64,000 nt of DNA from assembly GCA_003216635.1 (NCBI GenBank), contig QCIO01000007.1, positions 30,422-94,421 of the forward strand, given 5' to 3'. Origin of the DNA: Prochlorococcus sp. AG-402-L23 (GTDB lineage Bacteria > Cyanobacteriota > Cyanobacteriia > PCC-6307 > Cyanobiaceae). Under the pieces are notes generated by a model. The model searched no databases, had not been told where the DNA came from, and worked only from the letters and a program-made list of their open reading frames with translations. Numbering within the stretch: the first letter of the stretch is position 1; the number at the start of each line of letters is the position of its first letter. A program made the translations under genes and the position numbers. Shown one piece after another: positions 7,324-17,570 of the stretch.

Positions 7324-8499
7324 ATGAATACCTATAGTCGATTCGATATATCTTTCAAAAAAGGAAAAGGTTGTTGGCTATGGGACAGTACAGGTAAAAA
7401 GTATCTTGATGCAGTTGCTGGTATCGCAACTTGTAGTCTTGGACATAGCGATAGAGTTTTAAGAAGGAGGCTATCAAATCAACTAAAAAAGATTCAGCAC
7501 ATTTCCAATCTCTACAACATTGAAGAACAAGAACAATTAAGCAGAACTTTAACAAATATAAGTTGTGCCAAAAGCGTCTTCTTCTGCAACAGTGGTGCGG
7601 AAGCAAATGAATCAGCAATTAAATTAATTAAAAAATATGGTAATACAACAAATAAAGGTAAAGAATCAATTATTCTTGCAGCAGAATCTAGCTTTCATGG
7701 AAGGACGCTAGCAGCCTTGAGTGCTACTGGACAGCCCAAATATCAAAAAGGTTTCGAACCAATGATTCAAGGGTTCAAATTTTTTAAATTTAACAATTTT
7801 GATTCGGTAAAAAAAATATTTGAGGAGTGTGAAAATAATGATCAAAAAATTTCCGGCGTTTTAGTTGAACCAATACAAGGAGAAGGTGGCGTAATTCCTG
7901 GAAGTAAAATATTTTTTAAAAGCCTGAGAGATATATGTGATAAATATAATTCTCTTCTCATTTTAGATGAGGTCCAAAGTGGAGTAGGTCGAACTGGAAA
8001 AATGTGGGGTTATGAGAATTTAGGAATTGAACCTGATGGATTCACCCTTGCTAAAGGATTAGGCGGAGGTCATGCAATTGGAGCATTATTAGTAAAAGAA
8101 AAAGCTAACATTTTTTTTCCAGGAGATCATGCAAGCACTTTTGGGGGGAACCCTTTCGCCTGTAAAGCTGCCCTAACTGTATTAGAAGAAATAAATAGAA
8201 GAAATCTTATCAATAATGTTTATCTAAGAGGGGAACAATTAAGTGCTGGATTTGAAGAATTGTCAAAAAAATTTCCTAATATTATTACCGGAAAAAGAGG
8301 TTTAGGTTTAATACAAGGTCTTGTTATCAATGATGATTATGCTGATGCAAAAAAAATTACATTAAAAGCATTTGATAAAGGATTACTAGTAGTTCCTGCA
8401 GGAGGAAACGTTGTAAGGATTGTCCCACCATTAGTTATATCTCGAAGAGAAATTAATATTCTTTTGGATAAGCTAAATTCAATTTTTGAAGAGTTATAG
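7324..8499 (+). CDS. argD: Acetylornithine aminotransferase
   Basis: PLP enzyme of arginine synthesis, moving an amino group from glutamate to N-acetylglutamate semialdehyde. Fold-type I class III aminotransferase motifs are clear: GKKYLDAVAGIATCSLGH, FCNSGAEANESAIKL, FHGRTLAALSATG, LDEVQSGVGRTG and TLAKGLGGG, with the PLP-binding Lys at about residue 244. ATG 7324 gives 391 residues, the usual length; the frame is open further upstream only because it runs through the tRNA-Leu gene. folC follows after 11 bases on the same strand. Confidence 0.95.
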   Translation: MNTYSRFDISFKKGKGCWLWDSTGKKYLDAVAGIATCSLGHSDRVLRRRLSNQLKKIQHISNLYNIEEQEQLSRTLTNISCAKSVFFCNSGAEANESAIKLIKKYGNTTNKGKESIILAAESSFHGRTLAALSATGQPKYQKGFEPMIQGFKFFKFNNFDSVKKIFEECENNDQKISGVLVEPIQGEGGVIPGSKIFFKSLRDICDKYNSLLILDEVQSGVGRTGKMWGYENLGIEPDGFTLAKGLGGGHAIGALLVKEKANIFFPGDHASTFGGNPFACKAALTVLEEINRRNLINNVYLRGEQLSAGFEELSKKFPNIITGKRGLGLIQGLVINDDYADAKKITLKAFDKGLLVVPAGGNVVRIVPPLVISRREINILLDKLNSIFEEL

Positions 8500-8510
8500 C
8501 AATTTAAATT

Positions 8511-9743
8511 TTGAAAAATGCAAATTTAAAAATTTTTGAATTATTATCACCTAAATATGAAAGGGATAATATCAAGTTAGGTTTATCAAGAATTAAAAAA
8601 GCACTTCAAGAACTTGGTAATCCTTGCGAGAATATCCCTGCTATACAAATTATTGGGACCAATGGGAAAGGATCAATCGCGGCATATTTAGAAAGTATAC
8701 TTTTTGAAGCTAAAAGGAATTTTGGTGTAACGACATCTCCCCATCTTTTGGACGTATGCGAGAGGATTAGAGTTAATAAAAAAAATATTAACAAAACTGA
8801 TTTTGAAAGAATCTATAGATCAATTGAAAAAAATTTTTCAACATTTGAATTAACTCCTTTTGAAAAAATCATTTGCTGCGCACTAAATTTTTTTGACAAA
8901 AAAAAAGTTGAATTGCTCATTCTTGAAGCTGGCTTAGGGGGACGATTAGACGCGACAACAGCCCATAAATCTAGACCAATAATTGCTATTGGGAATATTG
9001 GCTTAGACCATAAAGAATTTCTTGGAGATACGATTGAAAAAATTGCCGAAGAAAAATTAGCAGTTATTGAAAAAAACTCAATTGTCATCTCATGTAAACA
9101 AAATAGTCAAGTTGAAAATTTAATAATCAAAAAAGTTAAAGAGGTTGGAGCAGAAATTATCTGGAAAGATTCAATTTCAAACAGCTATAAGCTTGGATTA
9201 AAAGGAATTTTTCAAAAGCAAAATGCTTCAGTAGCTGTTGGAGCAATTGAAGCGCTGAATAATTTGGGATTTAATATAAAAGGAAAACAAATATCTGAAG
9301 GTCTTAAAAAGACATCTTGGAACGGAAGGCTAGAAATAATAAATTATTTGAACAAAGAAATTCTTGTAGATTGTGCGCATAATTATCCTGCTGCAAAAGC
9401 ACTCTCTGAGGAGCGAAGCAATTGGGAGAATGAACACAAAGGAATTTATTGGATTTTAGGTATCCAAAGACAAAAAGATATTTACGCAATATTAAAAACA
9501 CTTCTAAAGAAAAATGATCACTTATTACTTGTGCCAGTTCCAAACCAACCTAGTTGGCAATTAAACGAACTCTCTCAGATTAAAGAAATTGACCTTCAAA
9601 AAACAATTGAATTTAAAACATTTGAACTTGCCATTGACTATTTATTTTCCCTAGAAAAATGGCCACCTAATCATCCTGTTCTAACAGGTTCTATTTTTTT
9701 AGTTGCTGAATTTATTAGATTTACAAATAAACAGAAATGTTAA
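8511..9743 (+). CDS. folC: Folylpolyglutamate synthase / dihydrofolate synthase
   Basis: Mur-ligase-like ATP-dependent enzyme that adds glutamate to dihydropteroate and to folates. The P-loop IGTNGKGSIAAY is at about residue 48, followed by TSPHLLDVCERIRVN (omega loop region), LEAGLGGRLDATT with NIGLDHKEFLG, and the C-terminal DCAHNYPAA that interacts with nucleotide. Length 410 is typical. TTG 8511 is the only start that keeps the family N-terminus (LKIFELLSPKYE); the nearby ATG at 8518 is out of frame. The last four bases overlap the convergent FAD-oxidase gene. Confidence 0.92.
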   Translation: MKNANLKIFELLSPKYERDNIKLGLSRIKKALQELGNPCENIPAIQIIGTNGKGSIAAYLESILFEAKRNFGVTTSPHLLDVCERIRVNKKNINKTDFERIYRSIEKNFSTFELTPFEKIICCALNFFDKKKVELLILEAGLGGRLDATTAHKSRPIIAIGNIGLDHKEFLGDTIEKIAEEKLAVIEKNSIVISCKQNSQVENLIIKKVKEVGAEIIWKDSISNSYKLGLKGIFQKQNASVAVGAIEALNNLGFNIKGKQISEGLKKTSWNGRLEIINYLNKEILVDCAHNYPAAKALSEERSNWENEHKGIYWILGIQRQKDIYAILKTLLKKNDHLLLVPVPNQPSWQLNELSQIKEIDLQKTIEFKTFELAIDYLFSLEKWPPNHPVLTGSIFLVAEFIRFTNKQKC

Positions 9744-11095
9744 ATATTAAATTGTTCCTTTACTTCCCAACCTTCCAATTTTCCAGGATTTAATAGCCCT
9801 TTAGGATCAAATTTTAATTTCGCTTTTACTTGATCTGCGTCAACCACTCCTAGGCCTCCGCCTTCGACAGTTAAAACATGGGGATTAAAAATAAACGCTC
9901 CAAGTTTCTTACAATCTTCCATTATTTCATTTAATTCATCTATCCCATTCCACCTTAATACAGGCAAAGCCGCTAATCGCGGTGATCCTTGTTGAGAAAC
10001 TGCCTCTAGATGCCAAAGAACTGTTTTACCCCATTTTTTTCTCAAAAAATTAATTAATTCTAGTTCATTATTAAATGGCAAAAGCATCTGCAAATAAGTC
10101 CAATTTTTATCCCTAGACCTCATATGAAGAGTTGTATGATTCCATACGACTTCAGTAATTCCATTAACGAGTTTTTCTTCTTCCCCAAGGAGGGTAAATT
10201 CAACTTTGAATTTTTTACAAATCAACTCGATGGTTTTTATTCCTCCAAGAGTAGATTGAATTAATATCTTGTGACTTCTAGAATTAGTTTTAAACCATTT
10301 TGGCATTTGATCTGCAATTTCATCTTCAAGAATTGCTCCTAGTTTCAGATCAATTGCTGCGCTGGTCAGAGTTTTTAATATTTCTATTGTTTTTTCAAAT
10401 TCAATACAGTCGATAACTATTGAATACCACTTACGTTTGATATCAGTAGCAAGTAGTAAAGAAGTAATTATTCCATTAGTCCCATAAGCATGATTCAAAG
10501 GTTCGGATTCTTCAGCATCAAATTTTAATAATTCAGGTTTTTCATTCATCGTTACTGCCTCTAAACCAATAAGATTTCCTGGATCTCTTAAAAATCCCCA
10601 CCTAATTGAACCAATACCTCCTGATCCACCTGCAATAAAACCTCCAATTGTTGCAGTTTTCCAAGTACTAGGAAGCAGCCTCAATTCCCTCCCATATTTC
10701 TCTAATTGTTTATTCAAATCTCCCATAACACAGCCAGACTGTACTTTTACAAAACCTGTATCTGGATCAAATTCTTCTAACTTATTAAAGTTACTCATCT
10801 GCATTACAACTCCTTTAAACAATGGGACAGCTTGTCCATAATTACCTGTACCTGAACCCCTTAAAGTAAGTGGGATAGAAAATTCCCAACAAATTTCTGC
10901 TATTTCCTTTACTGCTCTGGGATCACTAGGTCTTACAACCAAATCAGCAATACATTCGTCTAATTTTTCAGTAAGGATTGGAGAGTAGTTATAAAAATCT
11001 TTTGAAAGTCTTTTTATGTCAGATTGGCTTTCAATAATCTCTAAGTTTTTAACTTCCCTAAATTTGTCTATAAATTTAAGAGTATTTGATGTCAT
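9740..11095 (-). CDS. FAD-linked oxidase (GlcD/FAD_binding_4 type)
   Basis: A 451-residue flavoprotein of the VAO/PCMH family. The N-terminal FAD-binding half shows VRPSDPRAVKEIAEI, then RGSGTGNYGQAVPLFKG, LPSTWKTATIGGFIAGGSGGIGS and YGTNGIITSLLLATD, all standard for glycolate oxidase subunit-like and lactate dehydrogenase-like proteins. The C-terminal part ends in FDPKGLLNPGKLEGW, the usual FAD oxidase C-terminal signature. The natural substrate (glycolate, D-lactate or another 2-hydroxyacid) cannot be fixed from sequence. It is 38 bases downstream of the amidohydrolase gene on the same strand, so the two may be co-transcribed. No GlcE or GlcF partner is present nearby. Confidence 0.85.
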   Translation of the reverse strand: MTSNTLKFIDKFREVKNLEIIESQSDIKRLSKDFYNYSPILTEKLDECIADLVVRPSDPRAVKEIAEICWEFSIPLTLRGSGTGNYGQAVPLFKGVVMQMSNFNKLEEFDPDTGFVKVQSGCVMGDLNKQLEKYGRELRLLPSTWKTATIGGFIAGGSGGIGSIRWGFLRDPGNLIGLEAVTMNEKPELLKFDAEESEPLNHAYGTNGIITSLLLATDIKRKWYSIVIDCIEFEKTIEILKTLTSAAIDLKLGAILEDEIADQMPKWFKTNSRSHKILIQSTLGGIKTIELICKKFKVEFTLLGEEEKLVNGITEVVWNHTTLHMRSRDKNWTYLQMLLPFNNELELINFLRKKWGKTVLWHLEAVSQQGSPRLAALPVLRWNGIDELNEIMEDCKKLGAFIFNPHVLTVEGGGLGVVDADQVKAKLKFDPKGLLNPGKLEGWEVKEQFNI

Positions 11096-11133
11096 TAATT
11101 AAATTCTTATTGTTTTGTATATAAATTAGCCTA

Positions 11134-12369
11134 TTAGCAATATAAATCGCCTTTTATAAAAACTTTTCTCTTTAAGGAACTCGAAAAAACATCTGCCCAT
11201 CTTTGTGCATCTAAAATCACAAAATCAGCAGGACAACCCTTTTTAATTAAACCATCCCACTTTAAGTTTAATAATCTGCTTGGAGCTAAAAAAATAGAAG
11301 ATAGAGTCATTCTCTCCCAGGGATTTAGTTGAAGCATAGGTATCGAGCAAGACAACATATAAAAAGGATCAAAATTACCAAATGGGTACCAGGGATCTTG
11401 AACGTTATCACTACCTAGAGATACATCCACGTGTGATTTTTGTAATTGCTTTATTGGAGCAACTGGTCTTTTTAATGAGGTAGTTTTATTACTTCGATTG
11501 AGCAGCCAAAAATTTGTTAGAGGTAAAGCAATAACTTTAATATTTTTCTCAGCCATTTTTTCTCCTAAATTTAAAATCTCTCTATGACTTAGATAAATAA
11601 GACTACTCAAATGACTACAAGTAATTGGAATACTATTAATTTTTAAATTTTCGATTGTCTCCAATAAAACTTTTATTCCCGCTCCAGGCTCAATGATCGA
11701 TTCGTCTATATGTAAATCAATTTCTAATTTATATTTACTAGCTAGATGAAGCATCTTTGCGAGAAATTTGCTTGTATCTTTTTTATTGAAAGGAGGAACA
11801 ATTACACCTCCTAAAATACCTCCACTAGAGGAAAATATTTTTGCCAAATCTTCTCCATTAGTTGTATCCCAGAATTCCAATGGAGCTAAAGCAACGAATT
11901 GTAAAATCAACTCAGATGAAAATTTTTTTTGTAATTTAAAAAGTTCAATCCAAATATCAATAGATTGACTTTTGTAAGTATCAATATGACTTCTAATAGC
12001 TCGGTATCCATTTTGTATGGCAAGTTTTAATGATTTCTCAACTCTTTCAAGAACCTTATCTGTAGTTCTAGTTTTATGTTCTTCAAGATTTACTGATAAT
12101 GCACCTCCATAGTTTGATTCCAGATTAGGAAAGTCTGCCCATGTAAAAGATTTATCAAAATGCGAATGCGTTTCAACAAATCTTGGGAATAAAATATTTT
12201 TTGGTTTTGTAACTTTATTTTTTAAAGGCTTTAACTCAGAAACAAATCCATCCTCCCAACTAATGGAAACTGAACATAAATCCTCTATATCGATAATGAG
12301 GTTATCTATATCTTCTATTAAACAAAGGCTTCTGGGAATAAGAACCTCAGCTGTGCCGGAATTACTCAA
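11134..12369 (-). CDS. Cytosine deaminase-like amidohydrolase
   Basis: A metal-dependent amidohydrolase-superfamily enzyme of 411 residues. The metal ligands are visible: ETHSHFDKSF (HxH) near residue 88, IDLHIDES, TCSHLSSL and LGSDNVQDPWYPFG with the catalytic Asp. This set, especially HxHxDKS and SDNVxDPWxPFG, matches cytosine deaminase and related cyclic-amine or pterin deaminases more closely than dihydroorotases. A composite beta domain surrounds the barrel. The substrate is uncertain; cytosine, isoguanine or a related heterocycle are plausible. It lies upstream of a FAD-linked oxidase on the same strand. Confidence 0.8.
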   Translation of the reverse strand: MSNSGTAEVLIPRSLCLIEDIDNLIIDIEDLCSVSISWEDGFVSELKPLKNKVTKPKNILFPRFVETHSHFDKSFTWADFPNLESNYGGALSVNLEEHKTRTTDKVLERVEKSLKLAIQNGYRAIRSHIDTYKSQSIDIWIELFKLQKKFSSELILQFVALAPLEFWDTTNGEDLAKIFSSSGGILGGVIVPPFNKKDTSKFLAKMLHLASKYKLEIDLHIDESIIEPGAGIKVLLETIENLKINSIPITCSHLSSLIYLSHREILNLGEKMAEKNIKVIALPLTNFWLLNRSNKTTSLKRPVAPIKQLQKSHVDVSLGSDNVQDPWYPFGNFDPFYMLSCSIPMLQLNPWERMTLSSIFLAPSRLLNLKWDGLIKKGCPADFVILDAQRWADVFSSSLKRKVFIKGDLYC

Positions 12370-12497
12370 ATTTTTAAATTTTCTTTTATTTTAAATCATA
12401 AGAAAACTTTACTGAATTAGAAAATAATTCAAATTTCGCTAAAAGATAAAAATAACTATGAAAAATTCCCCTTGAGTTGTTAAATTTATAAATGTGA

Positions 12498-12571
12498 GGC
12501 GGGCGTCGCCAAGTGGTTAAGGCAGCGGCTTGTGGCGCCGCTATTCGGGGGTTCGAATCCCCTCGCTCGCC
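12498..12571 (+). tRNA. tRNA-His (GTG)
   Basis: Acceptor GCGGGCG (12499-12505) pairs with CGCTCGC (12564-12570), with the histidine-specific extra G at 12498 opposite discriminator C 12571. The anticodon stem GCGGC/GCCGC encloses TTGTGGC, giving anticodon GTG. The T arm GGGGGTTCGAATCCCC is standard. No CCA is encoded. Confidence 0.97.
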
Positions 12572-12643
12572 CTCAAAAATATTGCAGCAAAATTATTTAA
12601 CTTGTAATTTTGAATTAAAAAATCATAAAAAATTCCTAGCAAA

Positions 12644-14038
12644 GTGCTAACAAAAACAAAATCAGACGAAAAAAAAACTCAAAAGAATTCAACTAATGGC
12701 AGTTATTGGATAACCACATTTGGATGCCAAATGAACAAGGCTGATTCTGAGAGAATGGCTGGGACATTAGAGAAAATGGGATACACCAGAGCAGATAATG
12801 AATTAAATGCCGATTTGGTCTTGTACAATACATGCACTATTAGAGATAATGCAGAGCAAAAAGTTTATAGCTTTCTAGGAAGACAAGCAAAAAGAAAGCA
12901 CAAAACACCTAGCTTAAAACTTATTGTTGCAGGTTGTCTTGCTCAGCAAGAGGGAGAATCCTTACTAAGAAGAGTCCCAGAACTTGATCTGGTTATGGGG
13001 CCTCAACACGTAAATAATCTTGAGAATCTTCTAGGGAAAGTTGATTTAGGAAATCAAGTTGCTGCTACAGAAGAAACCTTCATTTCTGAAGATATAACAA
13101 GTGCCAGAAGAGAAAGCTCTATTTGTGGCTGGGTTAATATCATCTATGGATGTAATGAAAGATGTTCATATTGTGTAGTCCCCTCTGTCAGAGGGAAAGA
13201 GCAATCAAGATATCCAAATGCGATAAAAAGTGAGATCCAAAAATTAGCTGATAATAATTTTAAAGAAATTACTCTTTTGGGTCAGAACATTGATGCTTAT
13301 GGTAGAGACCTTCCAGGAACTACAAAAGAGGGGAGAAAAGAGAATACCCTTACTGATCTTTTGTATTATATTCACGATGTTAAAGGAATTCGCAGAATAA
13401 GATTTGCTACTAGTCATCCAAGATATTTTTCAAAAAGATTGATTCAAGCTTGTTATGAACTTGATAAAGTCTGTGAACATTTCCATATCCCCTTCCAAAG
13501 TGGAAATGATGAAATTTTAAAGCAAATGTCCAGAGGATATTCTATTAAAAAGTATAAAAATATTATCGAGAACATAAGGTCATTAATGCCAGATGCATCA
13601 ATCACAGCTGACGCTATAGTTGCTTTCCCAGGAGAAACCGAACAACAATATCAAGATACATTAAAGCTAATATCAGAAATTGGCTTTGATCAGGTTAATA
13701 CAGCAGCATACTCTCCAAGACCAAATACGCCTGCAGCAGTTTGGACGAATCAACTTTCGGAAGAGGTAAAAAAAGCTAGATTACAGGAAATTAATGATTT
13801 GGTCGAGAAAACTGCTAGGAGTAGAAATCAAAGATATATCAATAATATCGAAAGCGTTTTAATTGAGGGTTTAAATCCAAAAAATTCCTCTCAAATCATG
13901 GGTAGAACTAGAACAAATAGATTAACTTTCGTAGAGATTCCCAAAAACATTAACTTTAATTTTTCGTTAGGAGATGAGATAAATGTCAGAATAAATGAAG
14001 CAAGACCTTTTTCTTTAACAGGAGAATTTTCTTTATAA
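12644..14038 (+). CDS. miaB: tRNA-2-methylthio-N6-dimethylallyladenosine synthase
   Basis: Radical-SAM methylthiotransferase that adds a 2-methylthio group to i6A37 in tRNAs reading UNN codons. It has the N-terminal UPF0004 domain with three cluster-binding cysteines ([23 protein letters not shown]), the radical-SAM motif [15 protein letters not shown] (CxxxCxxC), HIPFQSGND, and a C-terminal TRAM domain (VLIEGL...[11 protein letters not shown]). Length 464 is typical. The GTG at 12644 is the first usable start and leaves ~20 polar residues before the domain. It begins the plus-strand run miaB-ddl-hyp-ftsQ-ftsZ. Confidence 0.95.
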   Translation: MLTKTKSDEKKTQKNSTNGSYWITTFGCQMNKADSERMAGTLEKMGYTRADNELNADLVLYNTCTIRDNAEQKVYSFLGRQAKRKHKTPSLKLIVAGCLAQQEGESLLRRVPELDLVMGPQHVNNLENLLGKVDLGNQVAATEETFISEDITSARRESSICGWVNIIYGCNERCSYCVVPSVRGKEQSRYPNAIKSEIQKLADNNFKEITLLGQNIDAYGRDLPGTTKEGRKENTLTDLLYYIHDVKGIRRIRFATSHPRYFSKRLIQACYELDKVCEHFHIPFQSGNDEILKQMSRGYSIKKYKNIIENIRSLMPDASITADAIVAFPGETEQQYQDTLKLISEIGFDQVNTAAYSPRPNTPAAVWTNQLSEEVKKARLQEINDLVEKTARSRNQRYINNIESVLIEGLNPKNSSQIMGRTRTNRLTFVEIPKNINFNFSLGDEINVRINEARPFSLTGEFSL

Positions 14039-14049
14039 ATTTTTTTTAA

Positions 14050-15117
14050 ATGATCGGGGGAAAGAAAAAATGTATTGGGTTAATATTTGGCGGGCATTCC
14101 AATGAACATGAAGTATCGATATCCTCTGCAAAAACAGTTTTTCAAGCATTTAATGCACAAATAAACAAAGAACGCTTTACAGTTAAAGCCTTTTACATAA
14201 ACAAATATGGAGATTGGCTTGATAGTGATATTTCAGAAAAAATCCTAATTGGTGAAATTGAAAACTATAAAACAAAAAAACAAGAAATTTTTAATCAAGA
14301 AAAAATTAACTTCCTTGACGGAATTGAATTTCAAAATATTGATGTTTGGTTTCCTCTTTTACATGGATTTAATGGTGAAGACGGATCAATTCATGGCTTA
14401 ATTAGATTTACAAAGAAACCTTTAGTTGGGTGCGGAATTATTGGCTCTGCACTTGGAATGGATAAAATATTGATGAAAACAATTTTCTCAAATCTTAAAC
14501 TTCCACAAGTTAATTATCTAGTTTTTCAAAATGAAGATTTCAACGATAACCAAGTAAAAAATAAAATAATTAATGAAATTTTAAAAAAATTAAAATTTCC
14601 TGTTTTTGTTAAACCATCGAACTCTGGATCATCTCTTGGCATCTCCAAAGTCAAAAATGAATCGGAAATATTACTAGCACTAGAAAAGGCTCGGGAAATA
14701 GATCCAAGAATCTTAATAGAGGAAGGTTTAGAGGTAAGGGAGATTGAATGCGGAATAATTGGGAATTCAAAACTCTTAACCTCTGAGATAGGCGAGGTAA
14801 ATTACGAAAGTGATTGGTATGATTACGATTCAAAATATCACTCAAATAATAAAATAATTATCCCAGCCGGAATAGATTCTAAAATCACAAAAGAAATTAA
14901 AGAAATTGCTATTAAAAGTTGTAGAGCACTAAATATTTTCGGTTTTGCAAGAGTAGATTTCTTTTTAGAAAAATCTTCAAATAAAATTTTACTAAATGAA
15001 ATAAATACAATTCCTGGTTTCACAAAAAACAGTATGTTTCCAATGCTTTGGGAAGCTTCAGGTTTAAAAATTGAACAACTTGTGGCTAAACTGGTAGATA
15101 TATCTTTAGATTTGTAA
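14050..15117 (+). CDS. ddl: D-alanine--D-alanine ligase
   Basis: ATP-grasp enzyme that makes the D-Ala-D-Ala dipeptide for peptidoglycan precursors. The N-terminal signature IFGGHSNEHEVSISSA, the PLLHGFNGEDGSIHGL stretch, the ATP-grasp lid and VFVKPSNSGSSLGISKV, and the C-terminal FARVDFFLE...LLNEINTIPGFT with Mg-binding residues are all intact. Length 355 is normal. It sits 11 bases after miaB and just upstream of ftsQ and ftsZ, a wall/division arrangement seen in many bacteria. Confidence 0.95.
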   Translation: MIGGKKKCIGLIFGGHSNEHEVSISSAKTVFQAFNAQINKERFTVKAFYINKYGDWLDSDISEKILIGEIENYKTKKQEIFNQEKINFLDGIEFQNIDVWFPLLHGFNGEDGSIHGLIRFTKKPLVGCGIIGSALGMDKILMKTIFSNLKLPQVNYLVFQNEDFNDNQVKNKIINEILKKLKFPVFVKPSNSGSSLGISKVKNESEILLALEKAREIDPRILIEEGLEVREIECGIIGNSKLLTSEIGEVNYESDWYDYDSKYHSNNKIIIPAGIDSKITKEIKEIAIKSCRALNIFGFARVDFFLEKSSNKILLNEINTIPGFTKNSMFPMLWEASGLKIEQLVAKLVDISLDL

Positions 15118-15127
15118 TTTAAATCAA

Positions 15128-15538
15128 ATGTTGCATGGACTACTTTGGTTACCATTACTTTTAATCTTCATTTTATTAACTGCACTTGGATGGTTAGAAA
15201 GAAGAAGGCAAAATCTTTTTAGAAGTTGGGCTAGTGATTCTGAACTGTGCAAGTTAGATAGTTCAGGTGCAGCATCTTTAAAAAATGGGGAGTTAAAGTG
15301 GAGCGCATTTGAAGCTGGTAAATTTGAAGAAAAAGATTGTTTTACGATCAAGAAACTGGAATTAGTTGAATTAATGGCACTAACTTCAGGTGAAGCTCCT
15401 CTAACAAGTGAATCTCAAGGTAAGTGCAGGTTGAGATTAGTAGGGGATGGGAAAGAGATGGATGTACCATTTTCAGATGCAGAGCAAGCGAGAGAATGGA
15501 TGGACCAACTGATGGAAAAAGCTCGATGTGATTTGTGA
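15128..15538 (+). CDS. Conserved hypothetical membrane-anchored protein
   Basis: A 136-residue protein with one N-terminal membrane segment (LLWLPLLLIFILLTALGWL) followed by ERRRQ and a soluble domain of ~110 residues. The soluble part has short beta-like stretches (CRLRLVGDGKEMDVPFSDAE) and ends in an amphipathic helix. Charge order suggests that the soluble domain is cytoplasmic. I do not recognise a named family. It lies between ddl and ftsQ, with its TGA stop overlapping the GTG start of ftsQ, so it is translated with ftsQ and may have an envelope or division role; that is inference from position. Confidence 0.75.
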   Translation: MLHGLLWLPLLLIFILLTALGWLERRRQNLFRSWASDSELCKLDSSGAASLKNGELKWSAFEAGKFEEKDCFTIKKLELVELMALTSGEAPLTSESQGKCRLRLVGDGKEMDVPFSDAEQAREWMDQLMEKARCDL

Positions 15539-16260
15539 AAAACAAAAAAGGAATCAAAAATAGAAGCTTTTTTTTTCTAATTTCATTTTTATTTTTAACA
15601 AGCTTATTAAGTATAAAAACACTCAAAAAAGTTGATACTCAGGACATTAGGATTTCTGGTAGTGAATTATTTTCGCAGAATGATGTGATAAAAAATTCAT
15701 CTTTAAATTTTCCTATCCGATTAATTTTTGTTGAAACTAATTTGCTAGAAAAAGAGTTAAAACAAAATTTATCTCTCAAGAATGTTTCGGTAAACAGAGA
15801 AATATTTCCTTTTGGTTTGAAAGTTCATATTAATTCAAGAACTCCAATAGCTTACGGTGAGAGAATATTAAACGACGAAAAAATATTAGGCTTCATTGAT
15901 AAAGATGGAATTTTTATAAATAAACAAAATGTGGATGAAAAAAATTTGAATAAATTAACCATAGAAGTTTTTGGGTGGAAAGAAAATTTTAAAAAAATAT
16001 TATCTGAAATTTTTATTGCTATAGATAATTATGAATTAGAAATAGTTAAAATAACTTTTTCATCCGATGGGTTTTTAACTGTTCAGGAAAAAGATTTAAA
16101 AACGATATTCTTAGGATTTAAGCCAAATTTAATCAACAATCAATTTCAAAAAATCAATTATCTTAAAAATGAATTTAAGAAAAATAGCTTTTCAAAAAAA
16201 ATAGATAATATTGATCTTACCAATCCAAATAAACCAAAAATAAAAGTGTTCAAACCCTAA
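15535..16260 (+). CDS. ftsQ: Cell division protein FtsQ/DivIB, POTRA domain
   Basis: A 241-residue divisome protein: short basic cytoplasmic N-terminus (KNKKGIKNR), one membrane span (FFFLISFLFLTSLLSI), then a POTRA domain. The POTRA shows the usual VDTQDIRISGSELFSQNDVI start, LKNVSVNREIFPFGLKVHINSRTPIAY and a beta-domain beginning GFIDKDGIFI. It bridges early and late division proteins at the septum. Sequence conservation is low, as usual for FtsQ, but the position immediately upstream of ftsZ supports it. GTG 15535 overlaps the stop of the preceding gene. Confidence 0.85.
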   Translation: MKNKKGIKNRSFFFLISFLFLTSLLSIKTLKKVDTQDIRISGSELFSQNDVIKNSSLNFPIRLIFVETNLLEKELKQNLSLKNVSVNREIFPFGLKVHINSRTPIAYGERILNDEKILGFIDKDGIFINKQNVDEKNLNKLTIEVFGWKENFKKILSEIFIAIDNYELEIVKITFSSDGFLTVQEKDLKTIFLGFKPNLINNQFQKINYLKNEFKKNSFSKKIDNIDLTNPNKPKIKVFKP

Positions 16261-16439
16261 TATTTGAAAAAGGATTTTGAGTAATTTTTTTTAATTATTG
16301 TAGTGTTGATATGGGTTTTGCATTCAAAACAAAATATTTAATAAATAAATATTTTTAGGATTTTCCTCAACAAATTCCTACAGATGAGCTCAGTAAGTTC
16401 ATAATGCACCCAATACTAGTACTAGATTCCCATTAAGAG

Positions 16440-17555
16440 ATGAGCTTCGGTAACAATCCAAACTTTGATCAATCGAGAGAAATCCTTCCAAGCCAAAACG
16501 CCAAAATAGAAGTTATTGGTGTAGGTGGTGGTGGCAGTAATGCAGTCAATAGAATGATAAATAGTGATTTAGAGGGTGTTTCATTTAGAGTCCTTAATAC
16601 CGATGCACAAGCCCTACTACAATCTTCCGCAGAAAGTAGAGTTCAACTTGGACAAAACCTCACTAGAGGTTTAGGTGCAGGTGGAAATCCAAGTATTGGG
16701 CAAAAAGCAGCCGAAGAATCCAAAGAAGAGCTTCAACAAGCTTTAGAAGGATCTGATCTAGTTTTTATAGCAGCTGGAATGGGTGGAGGAACTGGTACAG
16801 GTGCTGCTCCGGTAGTTGCAGAAGTAGCCAAACAAAGTGGGGCTCTAACAGTTGGGATAGTAACCAAACCATTTTCTTTTGAAGGGAAAAGAAGAATGCG
16901 TCAAGCAGAAGAGGGAATCGCAAGACTAGCTGAAAACGTTGATACTCTTATAGTTATTCCAAATGACCGATTAAAAGACGTTATAGCAGGAGCTCCCCTT
17001 CAAGAAGCATTTAGGAATGCTGATGATGTTCTAAGGATGGGCGTCAAAGGCATTAGTGACATAATTACTTGCCCAGGATTAGTTAATGTTGATTTTGCGG
17101 ACGTAAGATCAGTTATGACGGAAGCAGGCACTGCTCTTCTCGGAATAGGAATAGGTTCAGGAAGATCGAGAGCTATAGAGGCAGCACAGGCAGCAATGAA
17201 TAGTCCTTTATTAGAAGCAGCTAGAATTGATGGAGCTAAAGGCTGTGTTATAAATATTACTGGTGGCAAAGACATGACTTTAGAAGACATGACCTCCGCA
17301 TCTGAAATTATTTATGATGTTGTTGATCAAGAAGCAAATATTATTGTAGGTGCAGTGGTCAATGAGGCAATGGAAGGAGAGATACAAGTTACTGTAATTG
17401 CTACAGGATTTGAAACAACCCAACCATTAAACCAGCAAAGAATAAAAAACAGATTATCTAATCAACCCTTATATAATTTTTCCGACAATAAAGAATCAGG
17501 AGCCAGTATTCCTGAGTTTTTAAGATTAAGGCAAAATAAAAAAGATATAGGCTAA
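16440..17555 (+). CDS. ftsZ: Cell division GTPase FtsZ
   Basis: Tubulin-like GTPase that forms the division ring. [17 protein letters not shown] starts the nucleotide fold at residue ~23, the tubulin signature [12 protein letters not shown] is at ~108, and the T7 catalytic loop [11 protein letters not shown] is present. The C-terminal peptide [10 protein letters not shown], which binds FtsA/SepF/ZipN-type partners, is intact at the very end, after only a short linker, so the protein is compact (371 residues). A 179-base gap before it, without an ORF, probably holds its own promoter. Confidence 0.98.
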   Translation: MSFGNNPNFDQSREILPSQNAKIEVIGVGGGGSNAVNRMINSDLEGVSFRVLNTDAQALLQSSAESRVQLGQNLTRGLGAGGNPSIGQKAAEESKEELQQALEGSDLVFIAAGMGGGTGTGAAPVVAEVAKQSGALTVGIVTKPFSFEGKRRMRQAEEGIARLAENVDTLIVIPNDRLKDVIAGAPLQEAFRNADDVLRMGVKGISDIITCPGLVNVDFADVRSVMTEAGTALLGIGIGSGRSRAIEAAQAAMNSPLLEAARIDGAKGCVINITGGKDMTLEDMTSASEIIYDVVDQEANIIVGAVVNEAMEGEIQVTVIATGFETTQPLNQQRIKNRLSNQPLYNFSDNKESGASIPEFLRLRQNKKDIG

Positions 17556-17570
17556 AAGGTAAAATAGAGT

